In this document: positions 54,703 to 64,000 of the stretch, in pieces
Position numbering within the stretch: the first letter of the stretch is position 1
Layout of the letters: the number at the start of each line of letters is the position of its first letter
Assembly: GCA_022376925.1 (NCBI GenBank)
Contig: JAIOJX010000001.1
Span: 4,125,501 to 4,189,500, forward strand
From: Tragulus kanchil
Lineage: Eukaryota; Chordata; Mammalia; Artiodactyla; Tragulidae
Direction: 5' to 3'
Length of the DNA stretch: 64,000 nt
Translations under genes and position numbers: made by a program
The notes under the pieces: generated by a model
Databases searched by the model: none
What the model was told of the DNA's origin: nothing
Seen by the model: only the letters and a program-made list of their open reading frames with translations

Positions 54703-57030
54703 CTGCAGACAAGAGACGCAGGTCAGCCCGACCTCCTGACCCTCCCTGCCCAGCCTCCTGGGGGCGGGGGCAGACCTCCGGATGGGACCAGGACACCCCA
54801 CCTGGGCCTCAGCCGCCACCCGGCAGCACCGACGTGCTGCTGACTGAAAAGCCTCCCTCCACCCCTCGTCCATGTTCACGAGGCTGCTGCCAACCTCGCC
54901 CGCGCCCCCACCTTGCCTCAGCCCGATTGCTGGACCCATGGATGCAGGGCACCAGAGAGGAATGGAAGGAGTTCTTTCACGGTGGAGCGCCACCAGCGTG
55001 ACTCCTGGGGTCATGGCCACCACACCCTCCTGCACTCGACTCACAAGCTCTCATCAGCACCTGCCCTGGCGCACACATCTTCGACCTGGCGCAGTGCCCT
55101 TGTGGACCGCAGCAGGCCAGGGAGGGAATGTGCCAGCTTAGCGGTGAAGGGGCACGGGGTGGGGCCTGGCCTCCAGCCACGCTCCCCGCAGGCGCCACGA
55201 GCCTGGACCCTTAGCCGCAGCCAGGCCCCAGGATGCACTAAACACCCTCCAGGGGCTTCCTCCTCCTGCCCTTGGCCTCAGGGCCCAGCATGGTCTGCCC
55301 CCAGCCAGCCTCTGCTGCCCACTCACCAGGGCTGCCGCCATTCCCCGCCTCCGTTCTCAGACCTTCCAGGTTTGGGCAGATGCCATGCATTCACTGTCCC
55401 GTCTGCCTGGGCGCCCTCCTCTTGACCCTTTTCACTCAAAGGCTGGGCTTCATCCTGCAAGGCCCGGCTGGAGGAGCACGAGCTCGGTGGGGGCCTCTGA
55501 GATGTTTCATCAGCCCCTCCCCCTGAAGTCTGGGAACAGTCCCGTCAGGGATGCCAGTGGTGACCATGCCAGTGGTGACCATGCCAGTGGGGGAAGAGGG
55601 AAGCGAGGACACAGAGGAGAAATGGAAGAGACCTGGGAGCAAGTGACCAGCAAGTGACCAGAGAGAAGAGTGCACGAGAGATTCCAGACAGAAGGACAGG
55701 GCAAGCAGGACAGATCTGACAGGGCAGTGCAGGGGGAGGCACCCAGGTGTCTCTAACACGGTAAGGTGCTTGGGAAGCAGCCCAGAAGAGGCTTGGAGTA
55801 GACGCCTGACTGACTGTGGCCCCAGGAAGGAGGAAGGGGCAGCAATGTGGGTGTCTGATGGCAGGGGCCCCCCAAATGAGGAATGCTGCCTTAGTAGTTG
55901 CTGATTCCAGAGGCCACTGGGAGATGGGCAAAGTGCTCTCAGCCTTGGGCCTGCTTGGTACATCCCTGCTGTGTGGGCTTTAAGTTCATTCGCTTTGCAA
56001 TCAAGCTGTGATGACTAACAGCTCAGCCTGGGGGTCGGAGACAGGAGCGCCTGCACACAGCTCCACGGCCGCCCAGGCCGAGACGCCCACCTAAGGGCTC
56101 CATGCGGCCTTCCCTTCTGTTCTCTTGTGTGGTGCTCATTTATAAGCCATCAGAGAAAATGCCCATCCAGGAACCAGGATAAAAGTCAAAAAAGGGTGCA
56201 AAGGAAACAAGACACTAGATGTCTGCTGGGCCCTCCTCTCAGAAGAAAGAGGCCAACGGGCTTGTCTCCGTGCCCCGCCTGTGCCTCTGGACACTGTCTT
56301 CCTGCACAAGGCCCGGCCCTTCCCCGACCTGCTCTGGGCCCAGGCTGGAGGTCCTCCACCCCGGGCCGTCACGGGGCCAACTGCAGCTGCATGAGGTGTG
56401 AGTCACAGAGGCAAGGTGACAAGGTGGGAACTACGCGTCGAGGCAGTCTTTTGAAGGCCACAGCCAGTTGAAGAGGGGTGCCTGTTGGTACAGGCGCGAG
56501 CACAGCGGGCCTGGGACCAGTGGCTGATGGCTTTCTGGCCACGAAACTGGAAACCTGTGCCTAGACTATTGACGACTGATGTTACTCTAACTGGACACTG
56601 TTAGAGTTTGTGGGAAAAGAGCTGGCTTCAGATGTTCTTCAATAAAAACATTTTACAACTCTTAAAAGTTGGCATTTTTGCTACTCAAAACACACATTAA
56701 ACCCAGCACCTGCCTGTCTGGTAGGTAGAAACACACTTCAGCCCCAGTGGCGCTCAGTGTGTCCGCACCAGTGTGGATCTGCCTGTGGCCCTGGTGCTTG
56801 GAAGGTTTCCTAAGAAAAGGTTCTCGGAGCATCCCCTGCCCACACGGTGAGAGGCCGAGGGCAGGGAAAGCGTTCTGGGTACAGAGGCGGCAAGTGGGCG
56901 GCCACTGCGTGAGCAGGAACCAGCAACTAACTCACAGCACTTCAGCTATGCTTCCTCACATGGTTCTACACCATCATCTTTCCTTGGGTGGAAAGAGATG
57001 CTTTTTTTGAAATGAAAAACAAAAAGATAC
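54703..57030. other. MTMR1: MTMR1 last intron
   Basis: GC-rich intron. A short tandem repeat of about 2.7 units of ATGCCAGTGGTGACC lies at 55551-55590. Open frames on both strands have no recognised homology. Confidence 0.6.
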
Positions 57031-57207
57031 CTGAGGCCTCATTCGTGGATTCCATCGCACGTAATAGTTTACCCATAATTCCAGATGACTCAGGCTAGCA
57101 ACAGGATACAGGACGTGGTTTTCATAATTCACAAAGAAGGGATTAGAAAATTCATCCATCTGGCTATTGATACAAGACCATAAAGATACGGTCTTCGTAT
57201 ATATATC
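57031..57207 (-). CDS. MTMR1: MTMR1 penultimate exon, end of phosphatase-like domain
   Basis: 177-bp minus-strand exon (59 codons) between an acceptor with a long T tract (plus CTGAAAAAAAAAGG at 57208 upward) and the donor GTATCT. It reads [20 protein letters not shown], then [18 protein letters not shown] and [19 protein letters not shown]. This is the highly conserved C-terminal part of the myotubularin catalytic region. One Cys (LWSCIN) stands where the family usually has Tyr (SLWSYIN). Phase 0 at both ends joins it to its neighbours without loss. Confidence 0.96.
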
Positions 57208-59936
57208 CTGAAAAAAAAAGGAATATGGTGAAATAAATTGAACTTTCCTTCATATCCTCCAGAGCTTGTATTATGTAGAGAAAAGGACTTGAATACTGAA
57301 TTCAAATGGTAAAAAATCTGGAACATTTATTAAGCCCCACCCCGTCCCCTTGCACGCGTGGCCTAGAGCTAGGGACATCCCCAAACACTGGCGAGTGGGA
57401 GGACGTCTCTGTGACTGGGACTGTGTGAAGGAAGAATGAGAACTTTCTAGCAGTCCCTGGGTGACAGCGCCCATATCTAGCAATACATTTTTTATTCTTT
57501 TTGGCAGCTTGCTTTTGTCACCCTTAGTACTAAGGACCATCATCAGTCGAATTTACAGATAAGATTCCTTTCACTGGAAAATCATGGCTATCTGGGGTAA
57601 AGCTGTGGGGTGGGAGACTGGACAAGCCTTAATAAAGAATGTATCATTAAATTATAGATCCTTACCTCCCAATTTTACAGGACCCAAACCCACAGGCATG
57701 ATGGGGCAGATAAACATTAAACTTGGATCAAGTACAAAGTCTAAATGAGAAAGCAGAGAGGCCAGGAGTGTTTTCCCTGTGGAACAGAAGAAACTGCATA
57801 GCCTATCTGATAAGGGACTTGTATATATGGACAACACACAAGGAACTCAGTAAGACAACTCAAAAATGGGCAAAGGATCTGAATAAATACGTGAAGACAT
57901 ACGTATACAGATGGCCAATAAGCACATGAAAAGATGTTTAACATCACTAGTCAGAGAAATGCACATGAAAATCACTTCACACCCATTGGGATGAGGAGAA
58001 TCAAAAAGGTAAGCAAGTGTCTTAAAAGAAGTGAAAACAGGACCTTCAGACATTGCTGGTTAGAATGTAAAATGTTGCAACTGTTTTGGAAAAACAGCCT
58101 GGTGGCTCCTCAAAGGGTTAAACAGAGTCACGGCGTTACGCAGCAATCCAGCTCCTGGCTGTCCACCCAACAGAAGCAGAAGCACATCTCCTCACACCAC
58201 CTTGCACACGACCATTCGGCGCGGCAGAAGAACCCAAGGTGGAAACAACCCAGACGTCCGTCTGCTAGTAATTTGAGAAACAAACGGGTCTTTCCATACT
58301 ATGGAGTGTTATTGGTCATAAAAAGGGAATGAGGCACTGATACATGCTAATTATGGGTGATCCTTGAAAACAGTATGCTTAGTGAAATAAGCCAGACGCA
58401 GGAGGACAAACATTGTATGATTCAATTTATACAAAATGTCCAGAAGAGGTGAATCCATAGAGACAGAAAGCAGAGCAGTGGTTGCTGGGGGGTGTGGAGG
58501 GGCTAGGGAGTGTCTGCTAACGGGTGTGGCGTTTCCTTTTGAGGGCTGAGAATTTTATGAAATTATATGGTGGTGATGACTGCACACTGAATATACTAAT
58601 ATTTTAATTATACGGTATGTAATTTATATCAAGATAGCTCATTTTAGAGTACATTTTGATGAAAAAAGATACAAAAAGGGTTTAAATTCTACATATGAAC
58701 TATATTCTTTTTTCCCTTAAAAATAGTTTTATTGAGGTAAGTTACATGCCACAGAAACCAATCTTTTAAATTCTTATTCTTAAAAGGTTAGCAGGACCCC
58801 ACTGCACTGGACCCACAGGAATGCGGACTCAAGCCTGACAGCAGTGAGGAGCCGCAGAGGCTGTAAGCAGAGGCCAGGCACGCGATGGGACTGGAGCTGG
58901 GGGGCACCCCCCCGGCTCAGTGTTCAGGGTGACTGCTGGGGGCCAGAAATGGAGGGAGCCAAGCTAGTTTCTGGGTAGCTGCCTCAGCACAGATGCGAGG
59001 CTGGGGGGCCTGGAGCAGTGCGAAGTGGCCAGATTACAGATCCATCCTGGCGACAGGGCTGTCGGTACTCAGGGAGGGCTGAACGCGGCAGCCAGAGTGA
59101 GGGTGAGGGAGGCAGTGAAGATGGCCCCTGTGGCCTGAGCATCTGGATGGGCAGAGGTACCCCTGAGCAGGATACAAAAGAATGAGCGAGGAACAGGAAA
59201 ACTGCGTAAGATCCCTGAGATGGACGGAGTCACCCAGAGAGAGAATGAGAAGAGAGAGGGCCAGGGCCCGCCATGACTCCAGGCTTAGGGATGAATGGAG
59301 GGAAGAGACCGAATGGGGAAGGCCAGCTAGGTGGGGAGAGCCGCGGGGGACGCGGGGGGTGGGAGTTAGCAGCTGGGGGAGCTGCGGAGAGGGGGGAAGG
59401 TGGCACTGGGGACCTGCTGTTTTCTAAGTTCTTGAAGTCCTTTTCTATGAACCAGAGAACACACTCGGCTGCCTTCTCCCAATGCATTCTCCCAAAATGA
59501 GAAAAGGAAGAGGTAAATCTGATGGGGAAGGCTGACGGAAAGAAAGCTGAGTAGCTACCTCGAGAGAGGTTTGGCCTCATCTGTACACCTCATTGTCCAA
59601 GGTCTCACAGTACCTTTCTGCCCAACAGCACAGAGAAAGATGAGCAGGATCATGCATTTTGGAGTTTAGGGAATCCCGAAATCTAGTACTCATCCTAGAG
59701 ATCACAGGGAGCTGTGGAATCCCTGGGCCCCAGCACCCATAAAAGAAGGGGCTAGAAGACTAGACCCTTGCGCTGGGGCTGGCGAACCCTGGGGGGGCAT
59801 TTAGTGCCAGCCCTCCATTTACAGACAACAGAGGGCGAGACCCAGCCTCCTCTCCACTCAGTCCCGTCTCTACAGCGGCACGTAGCAGGAAAGGCCCTCC
59901 CGCAGTCAGGAAAGCCAGAGGACAGAATACTCTTAC
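57208..59936. other. MTMR1: MTMR1 intron
   Basis: It holds an old L1 at about 57780-58690. 58780-59450 is a purine-rich, GC-rich stretch without recognised elements. Confidence 0.55.
57780..58690 (+). mobile_element. Old L1 fragment, plus strand
   Basis: Degraded ORF2 C-terminus and 3'UTR in sense orientation. Recognisable words are CAAAAATGGGCAAAGGATCTG, GATGGCCAATAAGCACATGA and CATTGCTGGTTAGAATGTAAA on the plus strand. Many stops and indels. Confidence 0.75.
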
Positions 59937-60050
59937 CTCTTTGAGTCGCTGCTGTTCACAGTTGCACAAGAAAGTCCCAAAGAGACAGCTATATAGGTGA
60001 TCCAAAATTGTCATCAAGAACAGTTCATTAAACTCGAATGCTGAAGGAAA
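59937..60050 (-). CDS. MTMR1: MTMR1 exon, FEFNELFL segment
   Basis: 114-bp minus-strand exon (38 codons) with the acceptor CTCTCCATTGAAG and the donor GTAAGA. It encodes [20 protein letters not shown] and then [23 protein letters not shown] and [14 protein letters not shown] are signature segments of the MTM1/MTMR1/MTMR2 subgroup, downstream of the CX5R catalytic loop, which must lie beyond 64000. Phase 0 at the donor joins it directly to DIYTKTVS of the exon at 57031. An identical copy lies at 61042-61155. Confidence 0.95.
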
Positions 60051-61041
60051 CTTCAATGGAGAGAGAAATAAGGTTTAGTTTTAAAGTTCAAATTCTAAAA
60101 CAAACTGGTACTAATTTGTTGCTCAAACACAGCTAAGCTACAACTCGGAACATAGTCCAAGATTAAGAGGAAAACTGGCCCATATACAGCTTAATTACGT
60201 ACAGTTTCCAGTTCAAGCTTACAGATCTGGCTGAGAAACCCCCTGAAGCAACAAAACTTGTCCGCGCTCCGAAAGCTTGTGGGGCGTCCACCTCTTGCCA
60301 TGATGACAGAAGAGCCCGCATTCACCAGACAGCTGAACCCCGGGCAGAGGCAGGGGCTGCGGTAACCCCCCGGCCCAGAGGGAAACCAATGAGCCAAGCC
60401 CTACTACTGTCCTAGCCTCCCTTTTGGGGACATATCCTGAGTCGTGGAGTAAAGAGGGGATTTGAAGGTGACTCAAGAAGAAATACGATGTCGTTAATCT
60501 ATTAAAGAAGCAACTCAACATTAAAACCCTTCCCAAGAGACAACTCCACCCTCAGAACCAGAGAACACACTCGGCTGCCTTCTCCCAATGCATTCTCCCA
60601 AAATGAGAAAAGGAAGAGGTAAATCTGATGGGGAAGGCTGACGGAAAGAAAGCTGAGTAGCTACCTCGAGAGAGGTTTGGCCTCATCTGTACACCTCATT
60701 GTCCAAGGTCTCACAGTACCTTTCTGCCCAACAGCACAGAGAAAGATGAGCAGGATCATGCATTTTGGAGTTTAGGGAATCCGAAATCTAGTACTCATCC
60801 TAGAGATCACAGGGAGCTGTGGAATCCCTGGGCCCCAGCACCCATAAAAGAAGGGGCTAGAAGACTAGACCCTTGCGCTGGGGCTGGCGAACCCTGGGGG
60901 GGCATTTAGTGCCAGCCCTCCATTTACAGACAACAGAGGGCGAGACCCAGCCTCCTCTCCACTCAGTCCCGTCTCTACAGCGGCACGTAGCAGGAAAGGC
61001 CCTCCCGCAGTCAGGAAAGCCAGAGGACAGAATACTCTTAC

Positions 61042-61155
61042 CTCTTTGAGTCGCTGCTGTTCACAGTTGCACAAGAAAGTCCCAAAGAGACAGCTATATA
61101 GGTGATCCAAAATTGTCATCAAGAACAGTTCATTAAACTCGAATGCTGAAGGAAA
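61042..61155 (-). CDS. MTMR1: MTMR1 exon, second copy from duplication R
   Basis: Identical to 59937-60050 with the same splice sites. If it were real, splicing both copies would insert a repeated 38 residues into the phosphatase domain, which is implausible. Probable assembly duplicate. Confidence 0.6.
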
Positions 61156-61598
61156 CTTCAATGGAGAGAGAAATAAGGTTTAGTTTTAAAGTTCAAATTC
61201 TAAAACAAACTGGTACTAATTTGTTGCTCAAACACAGCTAAGCTACAACTCGGAACATAGTCCAAGATTAAGAGGAAAACTGGCCCATATACAGCTTAAT
61301 TACGTACAGTTTCCAGTTCAAGCTTACAGATCTGGCTGAGAAACCCCCTGAAGCAACAAAACTTGTCCGCGCTCCGAAAGCTTGTGGGGCGTCCACCTCT
61401 TGCCATGATGACAGAAGAGCCCGCATTCACCAGACAGCTGAACCCCGGGCAGAGGCAGGGGCTGCGGTAACCCCCCGGCCCAGAGGGAAACCAATGAGCC
61501 AAGCCCTACTACTGTCCTAGCCTCCCTTTTGGGGACATATCCTGAGTCGTGGAGTAAAGAGGGGATTTGAAGGTGACTCAAGAAGAAATACGATGTCG

Positions 61599-63755
61599 TT
61601 AATCTATTAAAGAAGCAACTCAACATTAAAACCCTTCCCAAGAGACAACTCCACCCTCAGAGTGTCACTGGTGAACAGGCACACTGGGCCTGGCGATACA
61701 TAATGTAAAAGGGCTAACACCACACTGACCAAGTGGGGTTTGTTTCAGGAGTGCAAGGCTAGTTTAAGATTTGAAGATCAAGGTTACTAAAAAAAAAAAA
61801 AAAAAGTCTATTGTTGTAATTCACTATATTAACAGAATAAGGACGAAAACCACATGATCCTCTCAGTTACTGTCGTAGGGAATCCTTAATGGGACTTGGC
61901 AGAATTCCAGCAAAGAATAACCACTACCAGTGGCTGACACTCAGTAGCCATGATGAGACGATCTGCGAATGACAACGATGCTGGCAACAGGCATGTACTG
62001 GGAGCCGACCATGTGCCAGAAGTCTAATTTAGAAACACAGTGAAATCTTCATCACCAATGAAGCAGCAGGGCCAATTAGAACAAAACCAGACAGAACTAT
62101 CCAGCATATCGTTGTGTGTCAATGTTCTTTACAGATCCAGTCTCTAATCACAGCTAATTATATCATCTCTAGAGTGACAACCAGAGTCGCCAATAGCAAG
62201 TTTATTTTGTAAGCTTATCCTTAGTCCTTTACTAGGCCGAAGACGAGCTTCTCCATTAGAAGCAAAAGTCAACCCTAGGACTGTCCAAACACACCAGCCA
62301 CAATTGTTCCTTTCCTCAGCAGGCTAGCAGGAGCTCTGGTCAGCTTGCCTAGATTAAGATTCGCCTCTTGTCTACCTTAAGGACTGCTCTCAGAGAAACA
62401 CGCAACTCTCTTCCAAGGAGCCCCAGCAAAATACCATTTCTTTAGAAACCTCTGGAAACTATGGATATGGTTCTTACTCATGTTCTTAGATCAACTAAAT
62501 CAAGTAAACCTGGCTGAAATGCTAAACATACCTTCTGGTTAATCCTGTCTCAGCCTTTAGGATCACCCCCCTGCAACTCTGTCATGGCCTCACATTTCAA
62601 ATGTCTGTCTTTTAAAAGGCTAAGTGCAATCTGTCTATTTCTTCTAGTATTTTCTATGTGGCTTAGTTATGCTCTATTAATCTATTAAAGAAGCAACTCA
62701 ACATTAAAACCCTTCCCAAGAGACAACTCCACCCTCAGAGTGTCACTGGTGAACAGGCACACTGGGCCTGGCAATACATAATGTAAAAGGGCTAACACCA
62801 CACTGACCAAGTGGGGTTTGTTTCAGGAGTGCAAGGCTAGTTTAAGATTTGAAGATCAAGGTTACTAAAAAAAAAAAAAGTCTATTGTTGTAATTCACTA
62901 TATTAACAGAATAAGGACGAAAACCACATGATCCTCTCAGTTACTGTCGTAGGGAATCCTTAATGGGACTTGGCAGAATTCCAGCAAAGAATAACCACTA
63001 CCAGTGGCTGACACTCAGTAGCCATGATGAGACGATCTGCGAATGACAACGATGCTGGCAACAGGCATGTACTGGGAGCCGACCATGTGCCAGAAGTCTA
63101 ATTTAGAAACACAGTGAAATCTTCATCACCAATGAAGCAGCAGGGCCAATTAGAACAAAACCAGACAGAACTATCCAGCATATCGTTGTGTGTCAATGTT
63201 CTTTACAGATCCAGTCTCTAATCACAGCTAATTATATCATCTCTAGAGTGACAACCAGAGTCGCCAATAGCAAGTTTATTTTGTAAGCTTATCCTTAGTC
63301 CTTTACTAGGCCGAAGACGAGCTTCTCCATTAGAAGCAAAAGTCAACCCTAGGACTGTCCAAACACACCAGCCACAATTGTTCCTTTCCTCAGCAGGCTA
63401 GCAGGAGCTCTGGTCAGCTTGCCTAGATTAAGATTCGCCTCTTGTCTACCTTAAGGACTGCTCTCAGAGAAACACGCAACTCTCTTCCAAGGAGCCCCAG
63501 CAAAATACCATTTCTTTAGAAACCTCTGGAAACTATGGATATGGTTCTTACTCATGTTCTTAGATCAACTAAATCAAGTAAACCTGGCTGAAATGCTAAA
63601 CATACCTTCTGGTTAATCCTGTCTCAGCCTTTAGGATCACCCCCCTGCAACTCTGTCATGGCCTCACATTTCAAATGTCTGTCTTTTAAAAGGCTAAGTG
63701 CATTCTGTCAATTTCTTCTAGTATTTTTCTATGTGGCTTAGTTATGCTCTATTAA
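61599..63755. repeat. Direct duplication S (offset 1078)
   Basis: 61599-62676 repeats at 62677-63755. Copies differ in an A run (17 against 12 near 61790/62868) and a few bases near the end (GTGCAATCTGTCTATTT against GTGCATTCTGTCAATTT). Flanks and junction share ATTAAT. Because it overlaps R, 61599-61660 occurs three times (also about 60494-60555 and 62677-62738). Confidence 0.92.
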
Positions 63756-63934
63756 TAAGTTCTTGGCACCAAGAAAGCTATGAATTTTAAGCAAAATGTT
63801 ACATATATACTGAAGCCTTATTAAATCAAGGATAGAAATGGAAGATCTGTATTTCATCTTCAAACATTTAAAAATACACATTTACCAACAGCAGAGCTTC
63901 TAGACATATTCTTGAAATCATGTGAGTCTTTATT

Positions 63935-64000
63935 GGGCTTCCCTGGTAGCTTAGCTGGTGAAGAATTCACCTGCAATGCAGGAGACGCTGCCCACATTCT
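63935..64000 (+). repeat. Bov-tA-type SINE head, cut by window edge
   Basis: GGGCTTCCCTGGTAGCTTAG, then GAATTCACCTGCAATGCAGG. The tRNA-like head of a ruminant SINE continues past the window. Confidence 0.88.

Larger units (their letters stand above)
59450..61660. repeat. Direct duplication R (offset 1105), contains an MTMR1 exon
   Basis: 59450-60555 repeats at 60556-61660. Differences are limited to single bases (GAATCCCGAAATC against GAATCCGAAATC). The junction word AGAACCAGAGAA joins CCACCCTCAG to the first copy's start. Confidence 0.93.
60051..63934. other. MTMR1: MTMR1 intron, mostly duplications R and S
   Basis: 61690-61850 and its copy at about 62770-62920 resemble an old plus-strand L1 ORF2 fragment (CAGAATAAGGACGAAAACCA). 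No further MTMR1 exon is recognised, so the catalytic exons lie outside the window. Confidence 0.5.

Noticed and set aside
54547..55963. Open frames of up to 175 residues in the MTMR1 last intron
   Set aside because: Only the part up to 54702 is real coding sequence. The rest is read-through of GC-rich intron with no homology I can recognise.
1..63755. The regular 1.1 kb duplications as a satellite array or novel amplification system
   Set aside because: The repeated sequence is different at every site, only two copies (rarely three) occur per site, and junctions carry read-like errors. A satellite would repeat one sequence.
1..64000. CRISPR array, rRNA, bacterial operon or phage features
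   Set aside because: No short regular repeats with spacers, no rRNA, and the sequence is clearly mammalian (introns, SINEs, L1).

Overview
The window is nuclear DNA of a ruminant, from the X chromosome. Two lines of evidence support this. Bov-tA-type SINEs (2828-3049, 50268-50445, 63935-64000), which are confined to ruminants, lie among many CHR-type tRNA-Glu-derived SINEs and artiodactyl-type L1. The only two real genes are CD99L2 (+ strand) and MTMR1 (- strand), which face each other tail to tail; the same convergent pair lies in human Xq28. The many little-diverged CHR SINEs, and the absence of any BovB LINE that I could recognise, suggest a lineage outside or at the base of the pecorans (for example a chevrotain). 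That last point is inference.

Layout. 1-9.3 kb is a CD99L2 intron, packed with CHR SINEs, one Bov-tA and a broken L1. 9.3-32.3 kb holds the last seven exons of CD99L2: two extracellular exons at 9.35-9.62 kb, one at 13.0 kb, one at 23.3 kb, the transmembrane exon at 23.47 kb, and two cytoplasmic exons at 30.27-30.70 kb. The first exons (signal peptide) lie upstream of the window. 32.3-50.5 kb is intergenic and filled by retroelements: a decayed gammaretrovirus-like ERV (- strand) split by a 5'-truncated L1, a processed KDM5-family pseudogene (- strand), and a second old L1. 50.5-64 kb carries the probable 3'UTR and last three coding exons of MTMR1; the phosphatase exons lie beyond the right edge.

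The dominant unexplained feature is a set of 19 head-to-tail direct duplications. Each has an offset of about 1.04-1.16 kb and near-identical copies, and they are spread over the whole window, through introns, exons, L1, ERV and intergenic DNA alike. The distances between most junctions cluster near multiples of about 1.05 kb (2.1, 3.2, 4.3, 5.3 kb). Sequence next to several junctions looks like uncorrected long-read sequence, with homopolymer indels and small deletions. No mutational process I know makes such a pattern, so I read it as an assembly, consensus-stitching or gap-filling artefact. It falsely duplicates one internal and two terminal CD99L2 exons, one MTMR1 exon and the KDM5 pseudogene. 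Removing it would shorten the window to roughly 43-44 kb of real sequence.

The most interesting genuine biological structure I found is an inverted repeat of about 220-bp arms at 10136-11121 in a CD99L2 intron, one arm of which is split by a later SINE insertion. I found no novel gene system, CRISPR array, tRNA gene or rRNA gene.
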